This document shows positions 11,401-28,712 of a DNA stretch of 64,000 nucleotides, piece after piece. This DNA is from Maniola hyperantus (taxonomy: Eukaryota > Arthropoda > Insecta > Lepidoptera > Nymphalidae). The notes under the pieces are model-generated. The model was not told the DNA's origin, made no database searches, and saw only the letters and a program-made list of their open reading frames with translations. The DNA lies in assembly GCF_902806685.2 (NCBI RefSeq), contig NC_048542.1:1286533-1350532 (forward strand). The letters are read 5' to 3'. Numbering within the stretch: the first letter of the stretch is position 1; each line of letters begins with the position of its first letter. The position numbers were made by a program, and so were the translations under genes.

Positions 11401-12724
11401 CATGGTACGTACTCGATAGAACTCTTATTTTGCACCAATATAAATGACAAGATAATGGTCAAGCGAACAAAATTTTTCACGGTTTAGAAACCAAATAAAT
11501 CAGCGCCACCTCTTAGATACTAATGAACGACCCGTTTGAAATCCAGACGTCACTGAGGTTGCATTGGTGCACAAGCACCAATGAGTCGGTGCCATTTTGT
11601 TTGTTCAATAACCCTGTCCATACTAAGTAATATAAGTATAAGTCAACGTTATTTTGAGGACTTGAAGTCAACATATTTTGGAAAATCACAGCCCTAGAAA
11701 ATATAGTGAATATTGTACTTATACCTAGTAAAAAAACCGGCCAAGTGCGAGTCAGGCTCGCGCAATGAGGGTTTCGTACTACAGTCGTATTTTTTCACAT
11801 TTTGCACGATAATTCAAAAACTATGATGCATAAAAATAAATAAAAATCTGTTTTAGAATGTACAGGTGAAGACCTTTCATATGATACCCCACTTGATATA
11901 GTCACTCACTTCGAAAGTTGAAAATACTAATTATTAGTTCATGACCACAATTTTTTTTTTGTGTGATCTAACCCTAAATTCACGTTTTTCAGATTTTTCC
12001 CCAAATATCATCTATAAGATCTACCAACCTGCCAAATTTCATGATTCTAGGTCAACGGGAAGTACCCTGTAGGTTTCTTGACAGACAGACAGCCAGACAG
12101 ACAGACAGACAGACAACAAAGTGATCCTATAAGGGTTCTGTTTTTCCTTTTGAGGTACGGAACCCTAAAAATTTATCGCTATATATCTGTTACATTGTTT
12201 TAATTATCATCAGACTACGAAAACACAAGGACACGTCTTAAACTTTTTAGTTAGTTAATTTTTTTAATGCTGTTACTTTTTTGGCAACCGCAATAATATT
12301 ATGTTCTTCCAAAAAGTATCACCATTACAATTATCTAACTAAATAATTTTTACCGTGTCGTGGTGCAAGTGGGCCGTATTTAAATACTAGATGATGCCCG
12401 CGACTTCGTCCGCGTGGATTTAGGCTTTTAAAAATCCCGTGGGAACTCTTTGATTTTCCGGGATAAAAAGTAGCACATAGGACATAGTCCTTCCCCGGGA
12501 TGCAAGCTTTATCTGTACCAAATTTTGTTAAGATCGGTGCAATGGATGGGCCGTGATAGGGTAGCAGACTGACCGACAGACAGACACAATTTCGCATTTA
12601 TAATATTAGTATGGATGGATGATCAATAAGTAGGTAAGTCCCTATTTAATTCCTTACCCAAAACATAAGCGAAGCCGGGGTCAAACGCTGTCACTAAAAC
12701 CAAAACTAAAAACAGGGAAGCCAT
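2457..12724 (-). CDS. 26-29-p: 26/29-kDa-type papain-family cysteine protease (13 exons, 533 aa)
   Basis: CDS is complement of 12658-12724, 11262-11358, 10621-10723, 9745-9856, 8748-8874, 7564-7673, 6520-6604, 5735-5809, 5053-5279, 4586-4712, 3929-4034, 3381-3565, 2457-2637. All junctions are GT-AG and the total is 1,602 nt, exactly 534 codons with stop. Residues 1-19 are a signal peptide (MASLFLVLVLVTAFDPGFA). About 20-225 is the long N-terminal region typical of insect 26/29-kDa proteases. About 229-290 is an I29-like pro-inhibitor with NKFSDWTEDE. The mature peptidase starts near 320. Catalytic residues seen: Gln336 and Cys342 in NQGTCGSCWAF, His481 in NHG, Asn501 in KNSWG, plus the family motif GCEGG. 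The start is the only ATG giving a signal peptide, and a TATA box lies 48 bases upstream. The family includes the Sarcophaga hemocyte protease and is secreted or lysosomal; a role in protein clearance or immunity is inferred. Introns hold RTE, SINE and MITE insertions but no coding break. Confidence 0.94.
2566..2637 (-). other. Protease last-exon active-site segment (His481, Asn501)
   Basis: The last exon (2457-2637) starts with AATAGC after a split Cys codon. It carries N-H-G with the catalytic His, then VGYG, then WIVKNSWG with the catalytic Asn just downstream, and ends ..AFYPIV-stop. This is the normal C-terminus for papain-type enzymes. Confidence 0.9.
4206..4378 (+). repeat. Diverged family E repeat in protease intron
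   Basis: Starts 'ctaaatatataaaagaaaaa' with CTGA repeats, then 'gccattatgacgtagacatg'. More diverged than the copies near 34 kb. Lies in the 4035-4585 intron. Confidence 0.65.
4730..4935. mobile_element. LINE 3'-end remnant in protease intron
   Basis: Contains 'cacgcttgaccacaatcaca' and 'gacctagaagatacctattc', a module also found at about 13000-13240, 38410-38480, 53465-53515 and 60400-60520, next to reverse-transcriptase C-terminal fragments in the best copy. Confidence 0.5.
5460..5528. repeat. Fragment related to the MITE at 27247-27402
   Basis: Shares 'gttgtacaca' and 'aacaggtctaaa..tctatccttttcc' with the palindromic element near 27.3 kb. Confidence 0.4.
6655..6855. mobile_element. Short inverted-repeat element in protease intron
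   Basis: Ends with imperfect arms: 'tctcatgaaatgaaat..gttagcaac' at the left, and at the right the reverse complement around 'gctaactccggagtctcatt'. Non-coding. The centre has the palindrome 'gaattattaatattcaccac'. Confidence 0.5.
6856..6930. mobile_element. Half copy of small MITE M9
   Basis: 'tatgtgacgttttgacggtc' through 'aaaggtcgataaacattatt' matches one arm of the palindromic element at 42793-42922. Confidence 0.55.
6950..7545 (+). mobile_element. RTE-type LINE reverse-transcriptase C-terminus (5'-truncated), inside protease intron
   Basis: An open frame at 6988-7521 encodes about 177 residues with features of the RT C-terminal region of endonuclease-reverse transcriptase LINEs: KTRLVRALIFPIFMYG, then WCWRRMLRIPW, then GHIIRR, then RGRSPTRWSDQ. 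It sits antisense to the protease in intron 7605-... (6605-7563) and ends about 20 bases from the splice site of the 7564-7673 exon. The 5' part and endonuclease are missing, so it is a dead-on-arrival copy. Confidence 0.85.
7725..8155 (+). repeat. Dispersed repeat family B copy
   Basis: Family B is about 430 bp, starting 'ccggccaagtgcgagtcagg' (here 'aaaatcggccacgtgcgag') and ending 'gaggtacggaaccctaaaaa', with a variable CAGA/GACA run near the 3' end. Both ends are conserved from copy to copy, but there is no coding frame and no clear terminal inverted repeat beyond 'agggttccgta'. Other copies are at about 11729, 13604, 22075, 22725, 29262, 33165, 34920, 38488 and 58648. Confidence 0.8.
8210..8734 (-). 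mobile_element. GC-rich non-LTR retroelement fragment with 12-bp target-site duplication
   Basis: A GC-rich block in an AT-rich intron, open on the minus strand (8197-8724) with Pro/Thr/Arg-rich sequence including GIPTKTQRR and DWVTGTPK. The same protein segment recurs at about 53520-53731, so it is an element and not a host exon. Direct repeats TACAGATACTCA flank it at 8198-8209 and 8735-8746. The right copy overlaps the 5' splice site of protease exon 5. Confidence 0.75.
9100..9245 (+). repeat. tRNA-Phe-like SINE, family S2
   Basis: The head AGCTCAATCGGTAAACG..CTGAAAACC..GGTTCAAACCC looks like a tRNA with a GAA (Phe) anticodon loop. The 3' end lacks a paired acceptor stem and continues into 'tattgtcgtacctactccta' and 'ggggaatattagtcattt'. 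Other copies are at 19543-19705 (+) and 31437-31602 (-). Confidence 0.8.
9412..9520 (+). mobile_element. RTE LINE 3' tail fragment
   Basis: 'tgggaaggcctatgtccagc' plus 'agtggactc' and (GATT)n is the usual tail of lepidopteran RTE-type LINEs. It resembles the tail after the RT fragment at 61 kb. Confidence 0.55.
9872..10112 (-). mobile_element. Jockey-like LINE RT fragment with family E scrap
   Basis: The minus strand reads ...QLDALDSVDRRARRL..., then KLQSLEHQRKVACLSVFYRI, a typical non-LTR reverse-transcriptase C-terminal segment. A family E start (CTGA repeats at 9911) is joined to it. Lies in the protease intron between exons 3 and 4. Confidence 0.7.
10098..10583. mobile_element. Long MITE M2 with internal foldback and AT-only array
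   Basis: The termini pair: 'aagacacgggtctgcccgcg' at the left and 'cgcaggcataccgtgtctt' at the right. Inside are an AATTTTAAATTT-type array at 10125-10240 and a second foldback ('cttgaaagtgtccagtttaa' with its reverse complement at 10417-10441). A partial copy is at 59480-59670. The right end lies 37 bases from the 5' splice site of protease exon 3. Confidence 0.8.
10797..10893 (-). repeat. Family E fragment
   Basis: 'cgtccagtagtttgagctgt' to 'ccttttatatatttagatt', reverse of the family E start. Confidence 0.65.
10982..11205. mobile_element. Foldback with tRNA-like arms
   Basis: Two perfectly inverted arms of about 55 bp: 'taaatacatatcaaaaactg..ggcaggaatcgaacctgca' and its reverse complement ending at 11200. 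Each arm contains a tRNA B-box (GGTTCGATTCC). The 110-bp spacer is unique here. Lies in protease intron 2. Confidence 0.8.
11729..12172 (+). repeat. Family B copy, full length
   Basis: 'aaaaccggccaagtgcgagt' to 'gaggtacggaaccctaaaaa'. Inside the first protease intron. Confidence 0.85.
12386..12614 (+). repeat. Dispersed repeat family A, near full length
   Basis: Family A runs from 'tagatgatgcccgcgacttc' through 'tccgggataaaaagtagc' and CAGA repeats to 'tttataatattagtatggat'. The fixed 3' end and copy-specific truncations fit a LINE- or SINE-type retroelement tail. Copies also at about 19250, 24078, 27489, 28490, 29082, 32602, 37206, 37980, 51025 and 61890. Confidence 0.8.
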
Positions 12725-12771
12725 AATGGCTAACTCTTGACTTGTAATGGGAACAAAATCAAAAACTCAGC

Positions 12772-12779
12772 TATTTATA
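12772..12779 (-). promoter_or_regulatory. TATA box of the protease gene
   Basis: TATAAATA on the minus strand, 48 bases before the start codon. Transcription would begin about 30 bases on, near 12745, giving a 5'UTR of only about 20 bases. Confidence 0.65.
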
Positions 12780-12984
12780 AAATTTATTAACCTTTTAAAA
12801 ATTAAGGAGCGATTAGGTTAAAGAGGTTTGCACATTCGATTCGCTTATTTAGGATATATATTTAACATATTTTTTAACATAATTAAATATTAACTTCACG
12901 CTGTACGGAAAGCGAATAAGACGTTACAATGCGTAAACGACAAATATTTTTAAATTTTTTTACATAAATAATTGACATCCATCT

Positions 12985-13240
12985 ACACGCATGAAACGTT
13001 TTGCGTCATCATTCCTCATACGCATGGCTAAGGTTTGGAATACTCTTCCACGATCTGTTTCCTAGCAAATACAACCCTAATACAAATACAAAATTTTAAA
13101 AAAAGAGTGAATAGGCATCTTCTAGGTAAACGCGTCCCATCTTAGGCCACATCACATTTGGTGTGTGTGATTGTGGTCAAGCGTTTTCCTATAATGAATT
13201 TTTAAAAAAATTGGCTTCATGTCATTTGATGTATTCCTCT
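12985..13240 (-). mobile_element. LINE RT C-terminus remnant
   Basis: Contains 'cgttttgcgtcatcattcct', 'gcatggctaaggtttggaat' and 'gtgtgattgtggtcaagcg', the same module as at 60400-60700, where the frame still reads RMAKVWNTLPRSVFP on the minus strand. Here the frame is broken. Confidence 0.6.
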
Positions 13241-13603
13241 AGTATTCCATGAGTCAATCCTAACTAAGGTGAAATGTTAAGCGGCGCAAGTACTATAATA
13301 TATCCACTACTATAGTAGTGGGTAAACCGTTGTTCCTATGAAAACACTCCTTTATAAATTGAATTTTTAATTTGATAAAACGAATATAAATTACTGTTAT
13401 CAGTATCGCCCTTATTAAAAACAAAATTTTGGATCATTATTTTTTCTAACCAAAAAAATGCCAATTTGTTTTTTCGATAACGTTTGTGAATCTATGCCTA
13501 CATATTTTATAATTATTATTATAAGGTATTGTAGAACACTCTGCAAGTGAATGTCGGGCTGCGCCATCTATATGTGATTTAGTAATTTATTTTATTCGTG
13601 AAC

Positions 13604-13808
13604 ACATTTTTTTTGTGATGTAACCACAAATTCACGGATTTCGGATTTTTTCCTTTACTTGTGCTATAAGACCTACCTACCGGCCAAATTTCATGATTCT
13701 AAGTCAACGGGAAGTAGCCTATAGGTTTTCTTGACAGACACGACACACAGACAGACAAAGTGATCTTATAAGAGTTCCTTTTTCCTTTTAAGGTACGGAA
13801 CCCTAAAA
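13604..13808 (+). repeat. Family B, 5'-truncated copy
   Basis: Starts within 'gatgtaaccacaaattcacg' and keeps the 3' end 'aaggtacggaaccctaaaaa'. Confidence 0.8.
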
Positions 13809-14509
13809 ATGAGACTTTTAACTTTTAAGACAAATTTCAAAATACATACATAGACTGCCAAAATCATAACCCTTCCTTTTGGCTTTGCAGTAGTCGGGTA
13901 AAAATCGATTAATATGTTAAAAATGTTGCAGTCACCTCTAGTCTAGACTCTAGAGGCCTCAAGGCTCCAAACGATCCCTTCCGATTTCATAACAATTATT
14001 TACCTACGGCTGAGATTTCCTATCAGATAAGATATTGCAATAAAACTACTAACAATAGACGGTAACGACACGATACGAAGACGCGACTACAAACAAATAA
14101 ACGAACACAACAGCTAACATAGCAGAATAAGTACCTACACAGATTTTGCGGTTTTTTTTTGGGTTTGGCACTGACAGCAGAAAATATGCACAGATTTTAT
14201 TTTTGATTGTGTTTGGGGGCTGTGCGGGTGTGCGCGGCGTTTCCTTTCCGATTGCTATCTCGACCTGTCGCATATTATACCTACCTATTATATTCCGCAA
14301 TACAGATAAATAATTGATACACTTATAACTCTAGCGATTTAAGCAGTATACGCCAGAAAAGCTATCACATAGCTAGAATGTATTATCCCCATAGAACGCT
14401 TAAAGTTCCCTGGTTAGTCAGTCTATCTTTTAGTGAAAAATGAATAACAATCCCCTACGCTAATCTTATAAACACTATAGAGACTTAACATTTTTTTATA
14501 ATACTAGCT

Positions 14510-14692
14510 GCCCTGGCGAATTTCGTTCCGCCTAACAGTCGATTACATTTTTTTTAATTTTTCTCTCCGTAAGAACCATCCTCGTACTTCAAGGAATATT
14601 ATAAAAAAGAATTAGTGAAATCGGTTCAGCTGTTCTCGAGATTTGCGATGAGCAACACATTTAGTGATTCATTTTTATATTATAGAGATAGA
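14510..14692. repeat. Dispersed repeat family F
   Basis: 'tagctgccctggcgaatttc' through 'cagctgttctcgagatttgc' to 'tatattatagagata'. The inverted copy at 27725-27935 has the same ends. Confidence 0.7.
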
Positions 14693-14888
14693 TAAAGAGA
14701 AAGTAGTCATGTGATGTCATAAAATCGTATCGTCGCATTATCACTATTTAATTGTCGTGCAATATAAAGGTCGTAATCCAAACAATAAGACGAACCGGTA
14801 TCGTCTTTTGCACATGAACAGTTATTTATAAACAAGTCGAACTGCCACAGTTTGGTTGGGGTCAATACGGTACTTTTATATTGGTCGG

Positions 14889-14895
14889 TATATAA
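14889..14895 (+). promoter_or_regulatory. TATA box of the small secreted gene
   Basis: TATATAA followed by GGC; start of transcription expected near 14920, leaving about 90 bases of 5'UTR before the ATG at 15010. Confidence 0.6.
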
Positions 14896-15009
14896 GGCAG
14901 GTTTTGGCGATCTTTGGTAGAGTTTTTACGATTTGTGTCGACCTTTTACGAGTGCTTAACAAAAAAAATCGTATTCGTTGCTGTTCTTTATTTTAAAAAA
15001 TATTTCGAG

Positions 15010-15971
15010 ATGAATTTTGTGGTAAGTGAAAATACATTTCTACGATAGGTACTTAGACTTGATACCGATTACCGACGTACCTATTTGATTTCTATACTTT
15101 TTTTTCAGTTTAAATTTTTCTATACAACTTAATATGTATTTAATTTTATTTTATAAGTAGATAGGTACCTACCTAGTCATCTAATTTCGAATGGTGTAGA
15201 CTGTAGACAGTTGGGAAACCTTTGCTCTAAGGAAGAATGTGGACATTAGTAGTTTCATATCGTAAACCATTGACTTATTATAGTATGGTAATCATATAAT
15301 CACTGGAGTAAACAAATTGATCATTGCAAAAAAAAATTGATCATTAAGTAGATATATAAAAAATAAAAAAAAATTTTGATGTAACATTTGTTTACGTGAC
15401 TGTAAATTTTAGAGCTAGGAACTGTAGATATCTACTATATAAACATTTTCAAATGCATTTCCCGAAAAAAAAAAACTCTCCTCAGCTTTTGGTGAAATTA
15501 GAGTTGTGACCTAGTTTCGATGGCGCATATTATTCGATTGCGCTAGGCAAGCAACGTTAACTCAAGTCGGTAACTGGATGGGTGTTTTCAAATGCTTTTC
15601 CCGAAAAATATAACGATATCGGCATTAGAGCTCCCGCAGACTTTACCTAACTTATATAGCCCTAACATGAAATGTTTCTTTTACAGTACATATCCTTCAT
15701 CTTCCTCTCTAGTCTGCACCTCATATCTGCGAGTGCTTACCCTAAAGGCAAGATCCACCTCGCTCTGGAGCAGGCCATGATGAAGAAGCTGCACAAACCC
15801 TGGCGCACCATCGACATACCCCCAGCGTACCCCAGGAAAGGGGAGGTTGCGTGCAAGGGGGGTCTGTGTAAGACCAAAACCCCCTGCGAGGACTGTCAGG
15901 GGCCAGTGCCTTTGGACGTCAGTTGGCAATACTACAATTCACATTCAAACAATAAGAACAATAAACGATGA
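15010..15971 (+). CDS. Small secreted four-cysteine protein (2 exons, 98 aa), family unknown
   Basis: CDS join 15010-15021 and 15687-15971. The first exon is only four codons (MNFV) followed by GTAAGT, and the acceptor is TTTTACAG. The phase is 0 on both sides. Joining them completes a signal peptide, MNFVYISFIFLSSLHLISAS, cleaved near residue 20-22. A TATA box 120 bases upstream supports this start over the later ATG at 15672, which lies inside the intron. The mature part is about 77 residues, basic, with a helix-prone HLALEQAMMKKLHK segment, a proline-rich middle and four cysteines spaced C-x4-C-x5-C-x2-C, ending in Asn/Lys-rich NNKNNKR. I do not recognise the family. Two disulfides are likely, so a secreted factor, peptide precursor or cuticle or hemolymph protein are all possible. 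AATAAA overlaps the last codons at 15960-15965. Confidence 0.78.
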
Positions 15972-15992
15972 AAAAACAATTTGTTGTTACCT

Positions 15993-16142
15993 TTATAAGT
16001 CCCGCAAATTGCTAATGCGTGTGGCCGCCATTTTAGTGACGTCAGCACTAGACCGAAGTTTCGAGCTGATGCAAAATGACGTCATTTTGGTGTTAATGAG
16101 ACATGGTTCCAGCGCAATATCAATTTGCGGGACTTATATCCA
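15993..16142. mobile_element. MITE M3, 3' of the small secreted gene
   Basis: Inverted ends 'ttataagtcccgcaaattgc' and 'caatttgcgggacttata', with 'gccattttagtgacgtcagc' inside, directly flanked by TA. It starts about 25 bases after the stop codon. A second copy is at 56500-56663. Confidence 0.85.
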
Positions 16143-16387
16143 TATCCATACTCAGAGGCGGATCATCCCTAAAGCAAACTAGGCACTAGGCACTAGGCAA
16201 CTAGTGCCTAGGGGCGCGAGGTAACGAAGGGGCGCGCGCGATCATGTAGAGTGTAATTACCTGGCCTACCTAATTATCCCTACTAATATTATCTTGGAGT
16301 GACCGAAACTGCCTCTTCTTTAATATTGCAAAGCGTGACGTGATGTGATGAGGTGATGTTCTTCCCTAGTTCACATAAATAGTAAGA

Positions 16388-16674
16388 ACTAGCGACCCGC
16401 CCCGGCTTCGCATGGGTGCAATGTAGATACTAATGTGGTGTCATTGCTTCGGAAACTTAAATGAGAGGATTTTTTCCGACCTAATTCACATTATTTCAAT
16501 TTCTCTAGGGATCTCTAATTTTTTGAGAATTAAATTATAGCTATAAGCCTTCCTCTTGAATCACTCTATCTGTTGGTGAAAACCGCATTAAAATCTGTTG
16601 CGTAGTTTAAAAGATCTACGCGTTCATACATACATACAGACAGCGGGAAGCGACTTTATTTTATACTATGTAGA
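16388..16674 (+). repeat. Dispersed repeat, retroelement-tail-like
   Basis: 'actagcgacccgccccggct' then 'gttggtgaaaaccgcattaa' and 'acatacatacagacagcg', ending 'gactttattttatactatgt'. No frame. This is the form of RTE-mobilised tails in insects; only one copy in the window. Confidence 0.5.
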
Positions 16675-17442
16675 GACAATCACCAACTATGCAATGAGAG
16701 GATTCCTTGTTCTTTCGAAGTTTGCTAGTATTTTTTTTAATAAGGTTGTTAGATGGGCGCGTATGAGGTACTTGCCTAGGGCGCTCTCGTCATTTTAGTC
16801 CATACTAACATTATAAATGCGAAAACGCTGTCAACAAGCAAGCCCTAAAACACATTTAACTTTAACAAAACGTGACGTTTCCCAACTTTGATACAAGTTA
16901 TTCTTGTGATACTTTCCTTAGATACCTAAGTACGACGTATGTTTATCATAAATCTTGTATGTCAGTTCTTTCACCATTCTGCTTAGAAATAAGACATTTT
17001 CAAGTAATTTATATTAGTCTACTAACTACTTAGTTTACGGTAGGCGGTTTAGGAGATTGGTCGTTCCGCGGTTGATGTACAATTGAAAACAAACCTTCTA
17101 CTATCATTTAGCGATCTTTACTTTAAAAATAGGAAGCAGAATTAAAAAAGAAATGTGGCTAGGCTGTACAGGCTTCGATCTTTGTCTATCCATAACAGAG
17201 GGCTGATTAAAAAAAATGTCACCTTACATTTTTTCGCGCCTTTGTACAAAAGCCAAGGTCAACAACCGTACAAACTTACGTGTCTGGATTTAAAAAAATA
17301 TTCACGCGGCATGGAGTCATTGTTTTTCTTTGTCGAAACAAATTAAAGTTCATCCACTCAGTAGGTACCTACCTAATGGGATTCTAAAGTTTTTATACTT
17401 AATGAAAATCGGGAAATTTCGATTTGTTTAGTGTATGTGACG
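16675..17442. other. Intergenic region upstream of lipase-like gene
   Basis: AT-rich; no exon seen. A weak TATA-like TTTATACTT at 17391-17399 lies about 45 bases before the lipase start codon and could set its promoter. Confidence 0.4.
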
Positions 17443-25213
<7,771 letters not shown>

Positions 25214-25251
25214 AGATATTTAGTTTCATATTTATAAAAATGTATGGAAAC

Positions 25252-25257
25252 ATTAAA
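25252..25257 (+). terminator. Poly(A) signal candidate of lipase-like gene
   Basis: ATTAAA 39 bases after the stop codon. Confidence 0.4.
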
Positions 25258-25689
25258 GTGTGGTACAGACGTAGCTCTTTCATGCCCTCTATCTTATTTA
25301 AAATATCCTTAGATTTCCCTGGGGACTCAAGTAATATAATAGACTGCATTTGGAATCCAGATACTAAGCTTTACCCCTCATGTCATGTACCAAAATGCAG
25401 TTCGGCCCTGGAAAGAACATGATGCTGATGATGATGATGGATGAAGCTTGTGGTTTTACCCAATCTTTAGCTATCTCTTAGCTCTCTAGTCTCTACCTAT
25501 ACCTAATTGCAATCCGAAATCCCAATATCGACTTTCTTTTGTTTGTCCTAGTCCCATAAAAATAGGTAGGTACCTAACTACCATAAAGTCCTAACTCCCA
25601 TGTGTAATCTTTTTGTTATTCGTAGATAATATTATTATCAATCAAACTACACGAATCCAAATTACCAATCCATTTTTTTTAAAGTAAAA

Positions 25690-26220
25690 AAAAGTCGTAA
25701 TGACAACACCGACAAAAGCTGTCAACAAGTGTCCGCCGGCGCCTGCGTCAATTGCGGATACCTCGAAAAGCCTTGGAAAAGCTGCATCATTCATCCAATA
25801 GTGAAGCGAGATTGTTGATGTCTGCCAATCAGAGGAAATGGAAATTGCGATCGTCACATCTGTCAAGTGTCAATGTCAATCATTTCCAAAAAGAATGTCA
25901 CTCACAGGCACAGCTGTCGCCTGTCACTTGGAAAAACCTTGATGGTTTGTCGAACTCGAAGTCGAATGTCGATCTTTTCTCAATCTTTCAAAATGGTGCT
26001 TTATTCTCGCGGGTTTCTTGCTAAATTAAATGAACTATTGTGAAAATGAATTGAAATTCAAAATTCTCAAGTGCATTACAACTCTTCCGGAATCTCATAA
26101 ATTGCCAGTGCCGTGTGTTACATAGTTGCGTGAGCGTGAAGAAAAATATCAGCCTGCAGCACCTCAATTAATTTTCGCCTGTGATGTTAAAAATCTAAAT
26201 TGTTATTTAAAGCTTCTTAC
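25690..26220 (+). promoter_or_regulatory. Candidate promoter and 5'UTR exon of the ORP gene
   Basis: Repeat-free stretch with CCAAT at 25825-25829, ending in a strong splice donor (TTCTTAC then GTAAGTACAG at 26221). The first visible ORP coding exon at 40614 has an acceptor, so a 5' non-coding exon must lie upstream; this is the best candidate seen. Linking the two across 14 kb is inference. Confidence 0.3.
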
Positions 26221-26576
26221 GTAAGTACAGCGCATTTTTTGTTATTAAACATGCTAATTTTCGACCGCAGTCGCCAAGTCTATGTCGCAGTTTGCATCAA
26301 ATATTATTGATATTCCTGAAGCGATACATATTTTATTATGTTTTACTCGGTCGCGCGTGTGTTTATTATGTTGTAACTTGAAATTGTCGGTAATTATTTG
26401 GTCCGATAGCTGAACTAGCGCGTGGAACTGGTTTTCATCAAGGTTGTCGGTTCAATCTCATAGTATTACAACAAAATGTATGATATACTAATTTTTAACT
26501 CACTGCAATGCTTAGTATATCACTTTATTTATTTAATACATAAGTACTTGCATAATGTTGCTAAAGTTTTATTAAA

Positions 26577-26797
26577 ATACTAGCTTATGTTCGCGACTTC
26601 GTCCGCGTGGACTACACAAATTTCAACCCCCTATTTCACCACTGTAGTGGTTGAATTTTCAAAAATCCTTTCTTGGCAGATGCCTACATCATAATAGCTA
26701 TCTGCATGCCAAATTTCAGCCCGATTTGTCCAGTGGTTTGAGCTGTGCTTTGATAGATCCTTTTAGATAGACACCTTTTCCTTTTAGATATTTAGAT
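26577..26797 (-). repeat. Family E copy
   Basis: Starts 'ctagcttatgttcgcgactt', ends 'ccttttagatatttagatt'. Confidence 0.75.
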
Positions 26798-27246
26798 TAC
26801 TTAACTTGCTGATTTCAATCCAACAGTGTACTTAAAATAATAGGTATGTTAAATAAGTTAGTTTTAAGTAAGTAAAGAAACGTTTAAGTGTGGAAACCTG
26901 CCCGTAGAGCAGAAAAGTCTGAGCTAAGTCAAAGATCTATAGATCTCTCTTTAAAATCATTTCCTTTATCTTAGTAATTTGAAATAATCTTCTGTTTACA
27001 TATTTATTTATATTTATATTGCAAGTGAAGCCACATACACCTGACAGTAATATATTAAGATAAGATAGTTTAGGTACTATATTTGCATAAAACAAGGATG
27101 TTGGTAATTATAAGAAGGAAAAAACCTTCATTTTCCTCATTTTCCTCCATGCAAAACAGAAATCAGTCTAACTAAAAATATAAAGAAATCAAGTGTCTAG
27201 GTACTACCTACTTACATCCTAACTAATATTTTAAAGTAGGTAATGG

Positions 27247-27402
27247 GGGCCGATTCTCTTGTACACAATCTCTTAACTAAACTAAATTAACAGGTCTAAA
27301 TCTAGTGCTATCCTTTTCCGCAAGCAATATTATGAAAGGGATAGCAAAAGATATAGACGTGTCATTTTAGTTTAGAGATTGTGTACAACGGAATTAGCCA
27401 CA
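27247..27402. mobile_element. Palindromic MITE
   Basis: Arms 'ttgtacacaatctcttaact' and the inverse 'agtttagagattgtgtacaa', each followed inward by 'aacaggtcta' or its inverse-like 'gacgtgtc'. Confidence 0.75.
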
Positions 27403-27488
27403 ATGCCTGCGACCTTGTACATTTAGGTTTTTGAAAAGCCAGTAGGAATTATTTTCTTATCTGGTTTAAAAAGTATTGGTTTAAATAC

Positions 27489-27655
27489 TAATATTATAAA
27501 TGCGAAAGTGTGTCTGTCTGTCTTCTAGCTTTTCACGGCTTAACCGTTCAACCGATTTTGACCAAATTTGGTGCAGAGATAGCTTGCATCCTGGGGAAGG
27601 ACATATGCTACTTTTTATCCCGGAGAATCAATGAGGTCCAGAGGCATCATCTTGT
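27489..27655 (-). repeat. Family A copy
   Basis: Reverse orientation, 'actaatattataaatgcgaa' with CTGT repeats. Confidence 0.75.
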
Positions 27656-27721
27656 GTGTCTAAAATTACTTAATTCAAAAAAGACAAAGTTTTGTTAATC
27701 AAATTATCTAGTCTCTTCTCT

Positions 27722-27938
27722 TATATATATATAAAAATGAATCGCTAAATGTGTTGCTGATCGCAAATCTCGAGAACAGCTGAACCGATATTGCTAATAC
27801 TTTTTTTATAGTATTCGTTGAAGTACGAGGATGGTTCTTACAAAGAGAATTTTTTTTAAAAATTGTAAGTAATAAAAAAAATTAAAAAATAAAGAATCGA
27901 TCGACTGTTAGGCGGTACGAAGTTCGCCGGGTCAGTTA
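27722..27938. repeat. Family F copy, inverted relative to 14510
   Basis: 'tatataaaaatgaatcgcta', 'tctcgagaacagctgaaccg', 'gcggtacgaagttcgccggg'. Confidence 0.7.
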
Positions 27939-28261
27939 GTTGTTAAATGAAACTGTGCGTCCAGTAGCACTGTTTTTTTAAACTGATGATGTAAAGTACT
28001 AGTTATGTCATTTATAAAGTGAATAGAAAGATATACAATTTTACCACTTCACAGAGTTGCAAAAAATACTCTCTTGCAAGAGTCATTATGAAAGTAAAGA
28101 TATCACTTCTTTTCTATTTTAATAATATCTGGTGTTAGCTAAATATTATTCTTGGCTCAAACTCAAAATTATTAATACTAACTACAGCACTTATCTAATA
28201 TTTTTACACACCTTTTTGGTGAAATTAAGTATACCAACGCAACCTGAATGCAATATATGAT

Positions 28262-28482
28262 ATACTAGCTTATGCCCGCGACTACGTCTGTATGGACTAC
28301 GCAAATTTCAAATCCATATTTCACCACCGTAGGAGTTGAATTTCAAAAATCCTTTCTTAGCGGATTCCTACGTCATAAAAGCTATCTGCAAGCCAAATTT
28401 CAGCCTTATTCGTCCAGTAGTTTGAGCTGTGCGTTGATAGATCAGTCAGTCAGTCACCTTTTCCTTTTATATATTTAGTTTA
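28262..28482 (-). repeat. Family E copy
   Basis: 'actagcttatgcccgcgact' to 'ccttttatatatttagttt'; directly followed by a family A element. Confidence 0.75.
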
Positions 28483-28489
28483 TATAGAT

Positions 28490-28712
28490 TACTAGCTGAT
28501 GCCCGCGACTTCAGTCGGGTGGAATTGGTTTTTTAAAAATCCCGTAGAAACTCTTTGATTTTCCGGGATAAAAAGTAGCCTATGTCACTCTCCAGGTCTT
28601 TATCTATACCCATGCGAAAAATCACGTCAATCCGTTGCATCTTTGCGACGTGATTGAAAAACAAACTAACAAACCAACAAACAAACACTTTCGCATTTAT
28701 TATAAGGGTACT
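28490..28712 (+). repeat. Family A variant
   Basis: 'actagctgatgcccgcgact' to 'cactttcgcatttattataa'. Confidence 0.75.

Larger units (their letters stand above)
12800..14880. other. Divergent intergenic region between protease and small secreted gene
   Basis: No exon supported. It holds a LINE remnant at about 12985-13240, the 3' half of a family B element at 13604-13808, and a repeat at 14510-14690 that recurs inverted at 27725-27935. The two genes are transcribed away from each other. Confidence 0.6.

Noticed and set aside
15672..15686. ATG at 15672 as start of the small secreted gene
   Set aside because: It lies inside the intron before the TTTTACAG acceptor; the 15010 exon with TATA box gives a better signal peptide.
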